The notes below the pieces were generated by a model that was given only the letters and a program-made list of their open reading frames with translations, had not been told where the DNA came from and ran no database searches. Positions 1 through 9,972 of a stretch of 64,000 nucleotides of DNA are shown here, in pieces (the first letter of the stretch is position 1; each line of letters begins with the position of its first letter). The DNA lies in NCBI GenBank assembly GCA_019137255.1, contig WPDH01000026.1, forward strand, positions 1 to 64,000. Reading direction: 5' to 3'. This stretch comes from Corinectria fuckeliana. Lineage: Eukaryota; Ascomycota; Sordariomycetes; Hypocreales; Nectriaceae. The position numbers and the translations under genes are program-made.

Positions 1-520
1 TATATTAGCTATATTAATAAAAGTATTAAGTATTACTAAGATAGTCTTATTAAAAGAAATTATTATACTTTATATAAGTATATATTTAGTTATTTATTAG
101 GTAGAAAGTAAGTTTATTAGATTAATAATAAAAGTAAATAAGAATATAAGTATAAGAAGCTATTAGCTATAATTAGAGTAGTATATAATACTAAAAGACT
201 ATTTATAAACCTTTAAGTAAGTAATTAGTTTATTTAGATAGAATATTATAAGTATAAATAAAAAAGGCCTTTTTATAATAAAAAAAAGAAAAAGAAGAAA
301 GTATAATAAAGTATAAAAAGATATATAAGAGTATATAACTATATATAATTTCTTTTATTATTAATTAGTTACTATAGTAATAAAAACTTTAATCTTTTTA
401 TATATAAATAAATAAGATAAAGATATAATCTTTTATTATAATATAATATTATATATAATTAAATAAAGCTTATATAATATAATAGGGTGACCTTAGTGCG
501 AAAATTTAAAAAAAAGTTAA
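1..520. repeat. AT-rich, probably RIP-mutated repeat remnant
   Basis: The first ~480 bases are almost entirely A/T with TA-rich words and stops in every frame, then composition returns abruptly to ~50% GC after about 520. This matches the composition of the three recognisable transposons further along the window, so it is probably the right end of another RIP-mutated element that continues off the window. The motif AGGGTGACCTTAGTGCG at about 484-500 sits at the boundary and could be a terminal sequence, but no second copy is in the window to test that. I could not assign a transposon class. Confidence 0.6.
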
Positions 521-1075
521 TATAAGACACCAGGCCTTATAGCCTTCTGTACCACGTCCTGTTGCCTGTCCTCTTCGTCTCGGTACAAATCTAGCTAGGA
601 CCTAACCCCCACGGCAACTCGACCAACTCCACTCTCCCACTCCAAGCGATCTTGACTTGTGAAGCCATGGGTCCATCAGTCGACGTCTCCCCACGGTCCA
701 TATCCGCGTGCTCTCTAATGTGCCCTCATGCTCCAGACCAAGTAGTCCCCGATGCGACTACACGTATCCCTCAGCGCTTAGTCCGACCGAGTCACGCACA
801 GACAGCTGCCAGTCTAGCGGGACTAGTCTTCCACAATCATACAAAAATACGTTGATCAGGCATGTCTAGGGCCGTGAGTGTAAGCATCAGTACATCGTAC
901 ATCACTACAGAGCGTGAGAAGTTAGGTAACTCGGAATAGACTGTTTGTGCTTGGCTCAAATTCATCTTTTATCGTTAGCCACATGGGCTGGCTATCTCCA
1001 GGGTAGTTAGACCCTTAAAAGCAAACGTCAAATCCGAGACTCCAGTTCACATGCCATTTTCCATTCCTGCCGTAT
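521..1075. other. Intergenic, 3' side of RPS4
   Basis: Normal GC content. The 67-codon ORF at 652-855 has no recognisable motif and lacks coding character. The stretch immediately before 1076 is the RPS4 3' UTR. Nothing else seen. Confidence 0.5.
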
Positions 1076-2128
1076 TTAGTGAGAAAGAGCACGGCGGCGG
1101 TCACGCTCCTCGGCGATAGTGAGCTTGACACCCTTGCCCTTGGGCAGGGAGACCCAGGGCTTGTCCTGGCCAATGACGAAAACGTTGCTCTCACGGGTAG
1201 CGAAGCTGTTGTCAATGGCGTCCTTGATGTGGACAATGTTGAAGCCACCATCGTGACGCTCACGGTGGGTGATGACACCAACACGACCCATGTTGCGACC
1301 ACCAGTGACCATGGCGACGGTGCCAGTGTCGAACTTGATGAAGTCGGTGATCTTGCCAGTGGCGAGGTCAATCTTGACAGTGTCGTTGACCTTGATCAGA
1401 GGGTCGGGGTAGCGGATGCTGTGAAGGAGAAATTGTCAGCATTGGGGCACGGGGGTGGGGAAACATACAGCCGTCAAATAAAGCTCGAATATTTCGTCCG
1501 GTGTGAAGCGAATCGACCAAAGCTTGATCCAACGGCTGAATGATGTCTGACAGAACTTACGTTCGAGCATCGTGCGTGACCAAGAATGGGATTCCACCAC
1601 GGCCAAGCTGAACGCGCTTGACCTTGCCCAGCTTGTACTCGGCCTCCTCGGCCTGGATTCGGTGGACGGTGAAGCGACCCTTGGTGTCGTAGACGAGACG
1701 GAAGCTCTCGCCAGTCTTCTCGATGGTGATGACGTCCATGAAGCCGGTGGGGTAGGTCTGGTCGGTGCGGACCTTGCCGTCGACCTTGATCAGGCGCTGC
1801 ATGAGGATGGACCGGGTCTCGCGGTAGTTGAGGGCATACTTGAGGCGGTTTCGGAGGAAGACGACCAGGGGCATGCAGTCGCGGAGCTTGTGAGGACCGG
1901 CAGAGGGCTTGGGAGCGTAGGTGCCGGACAGCTTGTCGAGCAGCCAGTGCGAGGGGGCGCTGAGGCGCTTTTGGTGCTTCTTGCTATGAGACGGTTAGAG
2001 CTGCAAAAGGAAAATCGACGTCGAGGCACGATGGAGAGCGAGATCAGGATCAATGCGCGTTCCGAAGGCGGGTTGCGCAGTGATCGCTGCCTCGGAGGAT
2101 GCGTGGCTACTCACATTCCGCGGGCCAT
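1076..2128 (-). CDS. RPS4: 40S ribosomal protein S4 (eS4), three exons
   Basis: Structural protein of the small cytosolic ribosomal subunit. Exons on the minus strand: 2115-2128, 1561-1983 and 1076-1418, giving about 259 aa, close to the family's usual 261. The first exon is only 14 nt: it encodes MARG and two bases of the next codon before a GTGAGT donor, and exon 2 resumes as IKKHQKR, the typical fungal eS4 start. Further recognisable blocks are MPLVVFLRNRLKYALNYRE, the S4-like segment with YPTGFMDVI, and the C-terminal MVTGGRNMGRVGVI and HIKDAIDNSFATR. The introns (1984-2114 and 1419-1560) have GT..AG borders and keep frame. A tiny first exon is common in ribosomal protein genes. The upstream region carries two CACGTG sites. 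Confidence 0.95.
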
Positions 2129-2833
2129 GGTATCAGTTGGCTGTGTTGTCGACGGTGATGAGGATGGACGGACAATAGGTCTGCTAACGAGAAACGAAGT
2201 GTGAAATGCCGGACCACACTTTTTTTCTGTGAGCGCTAACGAGCGGGCGGGTTACGTGCCCTACACGTGCTACCGAAATGGACGAGGTCACGTGCATGGT
2301 CATATGACTGCGAAAGACCCCAGCTTTCGTTCCTAAGTAGGCCTAGTAATTAACCCGCTTTGACAGACGGCTGGCTGCATTGACACCCAACAGCTTTTAC
2401 TATTGATCGCTGTCGATTCATCAAAGCCATCAGCATCCGGATTTTCATGTTGGTGTTCTTAACTGCGGGATTCTGTGTACTCTCTCCAGTCTCCACCAAA
2501 CCACCTGCCTCCCGCCCCAACGATCATTGACGCTCGTTGAATGTCTACGTTCCTGCCAAACCCAAGTTCCGTTTTTGTTGCCTGCGAGGCGCCCGTATTA
2601 CCCTTTCCCGGTGACTAGCGCCGACATGTGTAACCCCAATTCCAAGTTGAACGACCGACAATGCAGCGCGTGCTGTCTTGCTGTCGTGAGACCCCAGTCT
2701 ACTTGCATGCGCCCAAAGGTTCCCTTGTACAAGTCGAATTTCCCAACTCCTGTTCCTGGTCCGAAGCGGAACGCTCATAACCCACGCTGAAGCCAAAACC
2801 GCTTCCTTCTCACAGAGTGCGTGTGGAAGCCGC
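2129..2833. other. RPS4 promoter and 3' flank of the double-Myb gene
   Basis: The part next to 2128 is the RPS4 promoter (see the CACGTG sites). The rest, towards 2833, is the 3' UTR region of the next minus-strand gene. The ORFs here (for example 2527-2790) show no domain or motif. Confidence 0.5.
2264..2294. promoter_or_regulatory. Two CACGTG (Cbf1/bHLH-type) sites upstream of RPS4
   Basis: CACGTG occurs at 2264-2269 and again at 2289-2294, 136-166 bp upstream of the RPS4 start codon. Palindromic CACGTG is the known binding core of Cbf1-type bHLH factors, and Cbf1 together with Tbf1 controls ribosomal protein genes in several ascomycetes. Function here is inferred from sequence and position only. 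Confidence 0.45.
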
Positions 2834-4546
2834 CTATTTTGCGGCATGTCGTGCCCTCTCGGTCGTTTTTTCCAGACCTCCCCGGCGCGCCTCCGGGACC
2901 AGGTTGAATGAGGAGGAGCAACCGATCATAGGATCGACGCCCATCCGCGAAACCCCCTGTGAAAGCTGGGCGTCGTCGAGCAACAGTCTCGATATATCCA
3001 TCTCGCCTCCCATAAACTGAGGTGTCACCAGCTCCCCAAACTCGAATCCTTGGCTGGACTGTGAGCTCTCGAATGTGTCGACCCTCTGAAGAGGCCATCG
3101 AGGCAGTTCCTCCCTGGGGGCTAGGCTATTCATCTGCGGCTCGAGAGGGGCGTTTGACGTCTGGAACGAGTTATTGATCGACATGTTGATCGACGGTTCC
3201 ATGATGTCGCTGCCGCGCCCGCCGTCGTTGATCCGGAAAGTACCCTTTTCTATACGGTGGTAGATGCTGGGGTACTTGTTGCGTACGCGATCTCTCAGAT
3301 CGGTTGGCTGTCTGCTGGCGAGATGATAGCGCGGATCGCGCTGAATCTTGGTCCATGCGGGACCGTGCTGGTTGAGACCCTCCAAAATCTCCCGGTCATC
3401 CTGTTCCGTAAAGGGGCGCCGCTCTCGTCGGTGAGATTTTTTAAACGGCCCATGTATGCCAAGTTCAACTAGATCCTCCATCTTTTTGCGATGCGCCCGA
3501 CTCTTCTTTTGTTTCGGGTTTGTGTCGGCGTCGTTCCCGACGGGTGGCTCCGCTATCAATGGGACCGCGCGATCAATCAGAATCTTGTTTAGGTGTGTGT
3601 CGCCTTTCAGCTTTTGCTTCGGCTCTCGCGGCGTGGCCGAAGGGAGACCCTGCAAGGCCTTTTTGGATCTGCGAAGCTCATCGGGGCAGCAGGTCCTGAA
3701 TCTGTCCTTCAGGTCCCCGGCTGTGCGGTCGTTGAATTTGAAATCAGAGTCCTCCAAGATGCTAGTCCACTTTCCAACGCCGTGTCGATTGACACCCAGC
3801 AAGAGGTGGTTTGTCTCCTCCTCGGACCATTTTCTCCTTGGTTTCGTTGCCCGTTTCCTGGCCTTGTTGCTATTTTTGTCGGCTTCTGGGGATGCTTGGT
3901 TCAGTTCATGCAACAGCTTCATTTGCGTACCGTCCTTGCCATCGAAGGAGTCGGAGGATATGGGTGGGAACAAGGCGGCGTGTGGTGGGGGTTCGTGGAG
4001 GCCATTGATGATGGGTGGCATGACGGGGGCAGTCTGAGCAGCCTTTTGCTTCTTGAGGGGCTGTGGAAGCTGGACAAAATCATCCTTCGCGTGGAGTCCG
4101 CGATGGCGTTTTTTGTTGGAGGCATCGTCAGGGGCGTCGGGGCTGTCGTCCAGGATTTTGTTCAGTGAGTGGGATGATTCGGTGGCCTCGGTGTCTCCCA
4201 GCAGCAAGCGCAGCGGGAAAGCTGCCGACGAGCCTGCATGCTTCTCGTCTACGCGTGGGGTGTTTTTCCGGTGATCCAAAGAGCCGTCATCGCCGGCTGG
4301 GTACAGAGGATCGGCCGGGGTCAGGGCCGGGGCCGGGGCCGGGACCGAGTTGGAGAGAAGCTGGCCATCGGTGTTGGTGTTGGGTCTGTCGACTCGATGG
4401 CTCGCGTCGAGCTCAAGCGGGGGCAATGGCCGATCCGAGGACTTGGGGAGGGGCAACGAATGCAGCGGAGGGAGGTCGGTATGCGGGAGCTGGGGCGTCG
4501 TCGACTCGTTGAGCAGGTGAATCAAGCGTGGCTCGATCGTGGCCAT
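2834..4546 (-). CDS. Double-Myb telomere-repeat-binding protein, Tay1/Teb1-like
   Basis: Uninterrupted 570-codon frame with ATG at 4546. It carries two Myb/SANT domains: the first at about residues 237-287 (RRKWSEEETNHLLLGVNRHG, then KW and GDLKDRFRT), the second at about 376-427 (RRPFTEQDDREILEGLNQHG, then AWTKI and TDLRDRVRN). Both third helices match the telobox pattern V/T-DL-K/R-D-K/R-x-R-N that marks TTAGGG-binding Myb domains. Tandem telobox Mybs are characteristic of Yarrowia Tay1 and fission yeast Teb1, which bind double-stranded TTAGGG-type repeats at telomeres and in promoters. The N-terminal ~230 residues and the C-terminal ~140 are low-complexity, with Lys-rich stretches (KKRHRG, KARKRATKPRRK) that could serve nuclear import. 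A TRF/Taz1-like gene and a TTAGGG array lie within 4 kb. The protein could instead act mainly as a transcription factor, as Teb1 does. Confidence 0.78.
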   Translation of the reverse strand: MATIEPRLIHLLNESTTPQLPHTDLPPLHSLPLPKSSDRPLPPLELDASHRVDRPNTNTDGQLLSNSVPAPAPALTPADPLYPAGDDGSLDHRKNTPRVDEKHAGSSAAFPLRLLLGDTEATESSHSLNKILDDSPDAPDDASNKKRHRGLHAKDDFVQLPQPLKKQKAAQTAPVMPPIINGLHEPPPHAALFPPISSDSFDGKDGTQMKLLHELNQASPEADKNSNKARKRATKPRRKWSEEETNHLLLGVNRHGVGKWTSILEDSDFKFNDRTAGDLKDRFRTCCPDELRRSKKALQGLPSATPREPKQKLKGDTHLNKILIDRAVPLIAEPPVGNDADTNPKQKKSRAHRKKMEDLVELGIHGPFKKSHRRERRPFTEQDDREILEGLNQHGPAWTKIQRDPRYHLASRQPTDLRDRVRNKYPSIYHRIEKGTFRINDGGRGSDIMEPSINMSINNSFQTSNAPLEPQMNSLAPREELPRWPLQRVDTFESSQSSQGFEFGELVTPQFMGGEMDISRLLLDDAQLSQGVSRMGVDPMIGCSSSFNLVPEARRGGLEKTTERARHAAK

Positions 4547-5413
4547 CGTGGGCTCGCGGGATTGGGGCGGCGCATTGGGTATAAGTGGTAGAGCCCAGTC
4601 GCGGCGAGAAGAGACGGAGCGGAACCGGAGCCGGGGACGGGGACGGGGTCACGGAAGCCTGGAACAAAGGCGAAAGAAAGCAAGGAGGGGAGAAGTCGAC
4701 GAGGACAGGAGATCACAGAGCCATCTCGGGTCCTAGACGTCTCTATTAACGAAAGGGTTGGGGGTGGTGAAAAGGCCCGGCCGGAGGTGGTCTCACCTGT
4801 TCGTGTCGGGTCTTCTGGCAGCACGTGAAATCGCCACATGGTGGTGGGTGAAGCTTGCATCCGAAGCCGCCCCCCAGCGAGGCAGTGGTGGCAGTGGCAG
4901 TGGCAGTGGCAGCGCCCCTACGGCCCGGGCACTACCGTACTAATTACAGCGCTCCCCGACGGCGCGCGTCCGCCGCCCGCCCGCCTTCCGTCACTGTTAC
5001 TCTGCTAGCGGAACCAGGGGATTTGCCGTGGTCGGCGCTAACGGTCAGATGCGGCCGAGGAGGCATTGGATTGTTGCTTGTGCCTCGACTTGTGCCTCGA
5101 CTTGTGCCTCAGCTTGTGCCTGCCCTGTATTGTCAGGCATTTTGTGCATCAAACTAACCAACTAACCACCACCTAGTTAGTACCTAGTTATTGCAGGCCT
5201 GTGCCATTGGATGTTTGTCTCTGCCGGCACTTCCCGGTCTCACGGCGCCGACCTCTTCGGATGGTCTACGCGTATTCGTACGGATACAGTCACCAGACTG
5301 CAACGAATTACTCCGTGGTGCTGCTGCTGCTCCTGCTGCTGGAATAATTGTTCCGCCTGCCTTCTTTCCTTTGGGTGATTCTAATCCCAGGGTCCCTCTC
5401 CCCATCATCAATA
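4547..5413. other. Divergent promoter region between the double-Myb gene and the DUF7704-like gene
   Basis: About 0.87 kb between divergently oriented genes. It contains CACGTGA at 4822-4828, a short GGCAGT repeat around 4885-4911 and a 12-bp direct repeat at 5077-5122. ORFs overlapping it show no recognisable protein feature. Confidence 0.5.
5077..5122. repeat. Short tandem repeat, 12-bp unit, 3.8 copies
   Basis: The unit CTTGTGCCTCGA occurs twice exactly, a third time ending CAG, and a fourth time truncated. It lies in the putative promoter of the DUF7704-like gene and is probably a simple replication-slippage repeat. Confidence 0.7.
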
Positions 5414-6029
5414 ATGGCATCCTCGCTCCCGACCTTCCCGCGCGTGGTTTTTACCATCATCGAACCAATCTCCTTGTAAGCTACCTACCTACCTGGCTGC
5501 ATCACACGCGTCCACACGGAGCAGCCACTCACTCAAGACGCATCAGGGTTGCTGGCTTCCTCGGTGCCATCCTGGACCCCGCCTGGTTCGCCGCTCAGCA
5601 AGTCCTCCAAACAGAACCCGCCGCCATCAACGCCAATGGTGTGGTTCTGGCCTTGGAGCTAGGAAACCTGTATCTCCTGTTGGCCTTTATCGGCCTCGCC
5701 GTGCTAAACACAACCTCGGAGGTCAGAGTCGTTCGAAGCTACCTCGTTGCTCTCTGGCTTGGAGATATCGGCCACATCCTCTTCAGTGGCTATGGGCTCG
5801 GCAAAGACGCTCTGTTGAGGCCTGCAGAATGGAACGCCATGGCCTGGGGAAACGTCGCAATGACAGTGAGTACTCCGTATAGCATTCATGCATCTGAGGC
5901 TTGGTTCCAATTGATGCCAACCCGTGCACGCGACAGGCCTTTCTACTGTTGACGCGATCGGCCTACTTCTTGGGGCTCTTTGGTCCCGACAGGACACCTG
6001 CAACATCCGCAGCAAAGAAGGCGGCATGA
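5414..6029 (+). CDS. Small four-helix membrane protein, DUF7704-like
   Basis: Three exons, 5414-5475, 5547-5865 and 5937-6029, giving 157 aa. Both introns are 71 bp with GTAAGC and GTGAGT donors and CAG acceptors, and the frame is continuous. The N-terminus reads MASSLPTFPRVVFTIIEPIS, followed by hydrophobic helices around LVAGFLGAIL, LALELGNLYLLLAFIGLAVL, YLVALWLGDIGHILFSGYGL and MTAFLLLTRSAYFLGLF. The EPIS box in the first helix, four helices and ~155 aa size match my memory of the fungal DUF7704 family of small integral membrane proteins; biochemical function is unknown. It is transcribed away from the double-Myb gene and towards the TRF-like gene. No sign of decay. Confidence 0.7.
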
Positions 6030-6440
6030 AAGAGGCAGAGCAGGCCATTGCCGGATACGTTTCCAAGTTTAGACATGCGCGAGCAAGGAAATGTCATACA
6101 CAAACGTTAAACACATGTTTCCCCGCGCTTTTCGCTTCCACTCAGCAAGTGATGAGGGGATGGGTGGGATGATTGCTTTGGGTGACCTGGTTACAGGCAG
6201 CGAATCACAGCATTGTTGTGTAGGACCGTGCGCGCAAAGCATGCACGGACCACGTGATTGATAATTAAAGGGTTGGGGTTAGGGTTAGGGTCAGCTCTTA
6301 TTGGACATGGCCGCGATAGACCTGAGCGCGACCGAACCAAAACAAAATCTCACTCCCATCACCCATCAGCAAGTCGCCTTGCAACTGCTCACCATCGTCT
6401 CCCATCTCTATCATTCAACGCGATCTCTATTTCCATTGCC
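6030..6440. other. Promoter and 5' leader of the TRF-like gene
   Basis: A 411-bp gap between the DUF7704-like stop and the TRF-like ATG, holding the telomeric motif described separately. The frame stays open upstream of 6441 back to a TTG at 6258, but that part translates the telomeric repeat itself and looks like leader rather than protein. Confidence 0.5.
6251..6294 (+). promoter_or_regulatory. Interstitial telomeric repeat plus CACGTGA site in the TRF-like promoter
   Basis: CACGTGA lies at 6251-6257. Fourteen bases after the CACGTG core begins GGTTGGGGTTAGGGTTAGGG (6271-6290). This contains two perfect TTAGGG units and one TTGGGG variant, and it ends about 150 bp upstream of the ATG of the TRF/Taz1-like gene. 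TTAGGG-type boxes are bound by Tbf1, Teb1 and Tay1-type Myb proteins, and CACGTG by Cbf1. The pairing resembles known Tbf1/Cbf1 promoters. A role in regulating the downstream gene is inference. Confidence 0.65.
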
Positions 6441-8727
6441 ATGAATACGAGGAGTCTGCGGATCCGCGCGGCGGCCCACCCAGCTTCGGCCACAGACGTG
6501 TCCCAAAGTCCGAGGAAGACTCGCAGGACGCGGCAGATGGCAACCCCAGCCTCAACGTACCCAGAGCCCGCGCACGTCAAAGCGATCACTGGCCAAGCCT
6601 TCCAGTCGGGCTCGGTTTCCAGACCCAGGCGTCCAGCTTCGAACCCGATCGCGCGGCGCGGCGCTCGTCTTCCCGAGGATGCGCCCAGTGTCGCCAGCAT
6701 TAATACCGTCCCCCCACGGGGTGACGAGACAGATTTGAGCGAGGAAGACGGGGGCGCCGACAGTGACGGAGAAGAGCAGGGTTCTCTCGTCCCTCAAGCG
6801 GAAGTAAAAATCGAAGCAGAAGCCAACGCTGAATCCGACATTGAAGTCGAATCTGAAGTCAAAGCTGAACTTGAGATGGAAGCGACCAGATATGAGATTA
6901 TGGAACACAGCCTTCCCGACCTGATCCATTCTACGGAAGAACTGATGGGCCGCCTCGAAAAGGCAAACTACACCAACGCCGTGTTCCGTGGTCTTGTCAA
7001 TGTAAAAAAAGGGGCCTTCCTTGGTGCCCGGGAGAACTTTGAGGAGAAACATACAAGGCCCTTCATAGACTGGAGCCAGGTCCTTGACATATTCGCTACC
7101 GAGGAGAGCCAGGCCGCAGCAGTGACGGCGGTTGTGCGCGCAAACATTGTCACAGCCCTCGATGAGGTCTTGAATTTGCAAGCAGGCCAGGTGGAAGATC
7201 CTCACCCCTTGCTGGACAAGCTGGACCAATTCTTCCCGCTTTTCTTCACCTTGTCTACGCACATGTTCCAGGACCCCGAACTCACCCTCGACATCCGCAC
7301 CTGGTTCCTGATTGGGGAGCTCAAGGGCCAGGCGCCGGATCAAGATTACCGTCGGATCATTGCCAACGTCTTTTGTGAGGAGACTGGAGGCAAACGCACC
7401 TACGTCCAGCGCTTTGCTCGTGGCCCTTTCAGAACGTTGGGAGAGGCTAGTGGTAAGACCACCGAGGAGCTCTGCGCAGAAAGAATTACCGAGATCATTC
7501 CCGCTGTCAAAAAGGACAAGAAAACGTACGGGGTTGACAAGCTGATGGAACAGTTCCCTCTCGAGCACTTGCTTAAGAAGTTGGAGTCTTGGCTCACGAC
7601 CACCTATGCAATTTTGGGGGAAAAGCAGGGTGAACGAGAGTCTGAGGGTACCATTTTTGCCGACGAGGAAATTGACGACAGCCAAACCGATGCCGTCTCG
7701 GAATCCCAGTCAATAGTTCGAGCTGGGACTGGTGAGGAAGAGTAAGCTACACCTCCTCTTCCACACACTCCTCTATCATGATCACTAACACGCCCTCCTT
7801 AGGCCTACCTTGTTTGCCGGCAAGGCATCGATTAGCTATCTCAACCGCCAGAAACGGAACAATAGCATGCCGCCGCCGTCAAATCAACTGCAGGGCGTGC
7901 CTCCGCCGGATGCACCTCAAGACTACCATCAGCACACCAACTCCGAGCTGCTTGACTCACCCATGCCCCCCTCGACGGCTCTTCTTATTACACAAAGGCA
8001 GGCCAGTGCCCCCAGACCAGCGCCAAAAAGCCGGAGAATTCACGACCCTTTCGAAGACGATGACGTGAGTGAGGAGGAGGAGGAGGAGGAGGAGGAGGAG
8101 GAGGAAGGGGAGGAGGAGGAGGATGACGATCCGTTCGAGACCGACACTCGCCCATTGAACAAGGGCAAACGAGCCGCCATCTCTTCAACGATGCCGCCAC
8201 CGAAACGACCTCGCGTCGCACCATCCCAACCTACGCCAGCTGCCTCCCAACCTCCATCCAACCAGCCTCCGGCAACCTCGCAGGCTTTGTCGTCCACGCA
8301 GCTCTCCAGCGCCGACTTCGACAACCTCAAGCGCGCCAAGCTGGCCGTCACGCAGAGGGCGCGCTTCCACGACGCCCCGGCCCCCAAGCGCCACGTCTGG
8401 TCGCACGAGGACTCGGCCACGCTCATCCAGCTGATCCGCGAGCGGCGCGCCTCCTGGGCCGCCATCGAGACCAACGACAACGACCGGTTCCAGCGCCCGC
8501 GCAACCAGCAGGCCTACCGCGACAAGGCCCGCAACATGAAGGTCGACTACCTCCTGACCGACGCCGTTCTGCCCCCGAGCTTCGACCTCGTCGTCCTCGG
8601 CAAGAAGGAGATCGCGCGGCTGAGCAGCCTCGGCAAGAACCCCTTCCGCAAGGAGGCCGACATCGACCGAAACGGCCAGGCTATCAACACGGAGTATGCG
8701 GTGGAGGGGTCGCTGTCGGAGGAGTAA
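6441..8727 (+). CDS. TRF/Taz1-like telomere-binding protein with C-terminal Myb domain
   Basis: Two exons, 6441-7741 and 7803-8727, joined by a 61-bp intron (GTAAGC..TTAG) that keeps frame; 741 aa. Order of regions: basic, disordered N-terminus; acidic stretch (about 95-150); an all-helical block at about 155-400 (LPDLIHSTEELMGRLEKANY ... LDKLDQFFPLFFTLSTHM ... LTLDIRTWFLIGELKG) that I read as a TRF-homology dimerisation domain; a Gly/Glu tract; and a Myb-like domain at about 630-690 (HVWSHEDSATLIQLIRERRA, then SWAAIE and QQAYRDKARNMKVDYL). TRFH plus a single C-terminal Myb is the layout of TRF1/TRF2 and fission yeast Taz1, which bind duplex telomeric DNA as homodimers and anchor shelterin. 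The telobox is degenerate (AYRDKARNMK), so the family call rests on architecture. It could alternatively be a more general Myb regulator. Confidence 0.65.
8071..8103 (+). repeat. Perfect (GAG)11 tract coding for poly-Glu
   Basis: Eleven consecutive GAG codons in exon 2 of the TRF-like gene, followed by a less regular GAA/GGG/GAG/GAT stretch to about 8130. It yields an acidic run between the TRFH-like block and the Myb domain. Pure codon identity points to recent slippage and probable length polymorphism. Confidence 0.85.
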
Positions 8728-9972
8728 GGTTGTGCTTGAGCGGTGACAATTGTTACCTCCCTGATATGGAAGATGGAAAGGGTTTATTAGTCGGATCCAT
8801 GTTTACCTATGTAGTATATCCAGTATATGCTATCATGTCATATACGGGTGACGAAGGAATGCAGTCTTGGGATACTTTTAACGAACTAGGGCGGGGTATA
8901 TTCTCTTTGTGGATCGGGTGGAATAAAGGGCTGGGGTTGTGGGCAAGCTCTATGGCGTATTCTCAATTTATTGATCAATTCTTACCATCCTCATCATCGC
9001 CGAACTGGATTGTGTAGCCTTTGGGTAAAGAAGACCAGTCAGTACAACAAGGAATACATACACACTTGACGATAAGCTGCCAAACGCGGTCAAGAGGTCA
9101 AGCTTAAAGAGACGTTGGATAATTGATTTAGACTTGATAAAAAGAGACAAAAGGAGACGTCGCCCATACACTAATCTACAGCTGTACCAGCACATATCCT
9201 TATGGATTCCCTACCTTCTCCATTTGTGTCCCTTGGTTTTCATCTTCCTCCTTCCCTGTTGCCGCCACTTTCCACCCACTCAATCATGATAGGATCCGCC
9301 AAGGTCGAGAGTCGGCCATAACGAGAACCCTCGTCCTGCCAAGGGGGCTAGCAATAACTGATGTCTCACGGTGCATGCAGAAGTGAGGGGATCACAATAG
9401 AAAAGAGAGTATGCAATGATCGCATGGTGAATGAACAAGCATCTTTCGTTTTAGTTATGAGGCCGCTGACACAAACGCCGACCCATTCGGGCCAAATGTC
9501 GGGGCAAAAGAAAAGGGTGTATAAAATGAGTATTCGTGAGCTGAACCGAATGTAGCGAGGTCTCGACGAGGATGCGAAGGCGCTAGATCCAGGGCTGAGA
9601 GGGATACGGTCTCAGGGCCCAGATCTTCGCCTCTCCCGCAGTCTCAGCTGCGAGAAATGCAAATAGCACCATTTCATTTCGCACCGGAGCGTCCCATCTC
9701 CTCCTCAAGGGCATCAGAACTGTACTGTAACTAGAAAAAAAGACAAAGGGGTATGCTGCAGAGTTTCCGAAACTGTTTTGACATGAAAAGTTGGTTGAGA
9801 ATAAAGAAAATAAAACTCCGCGGTTCACTGATGCGGGTTTCACGTGTCGTAGAGGGTATCCGTTGAATTCGAGTAAGCGCGAGTGGGCGGGCTGGAAAAG
9901 CAAGCACACTCAAGACAAAAGGAATGTGTCGCTGCCCTTGCATGGGCCACATCCTCCCTTCGCTGCAGCCGC
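8728..9972. other. Convergent intergenic region
   Basis: About 1.2 kb between the 3' ends of the TRF-like and septin-like genes. ORFs here (8730-9017, 9583-9909) begin at non-ATG codons or lack recognisable features. Both 3' UTRs presumably lie here. No RNA gene recognised. Confidence 0.5.

Noticed and set aside
1079..1543. Plus-strand ORF over RPS4
   Set aside because: Antisense shadow of ribosomal protein exons.
6271..6292. Chromosome end or healed telomere
   Set aside because: Only about three telomeric units, with ordinary genes on both sides; it fits a promoter motif better than a terminus.
8730..9017. 95-codon ORF after the TRF-like gene, with hydrophobic residues
   Set aside because: Begins at a non-ATG codon three bases after the stop of the previous gene and lies in the probable 3' UTR.
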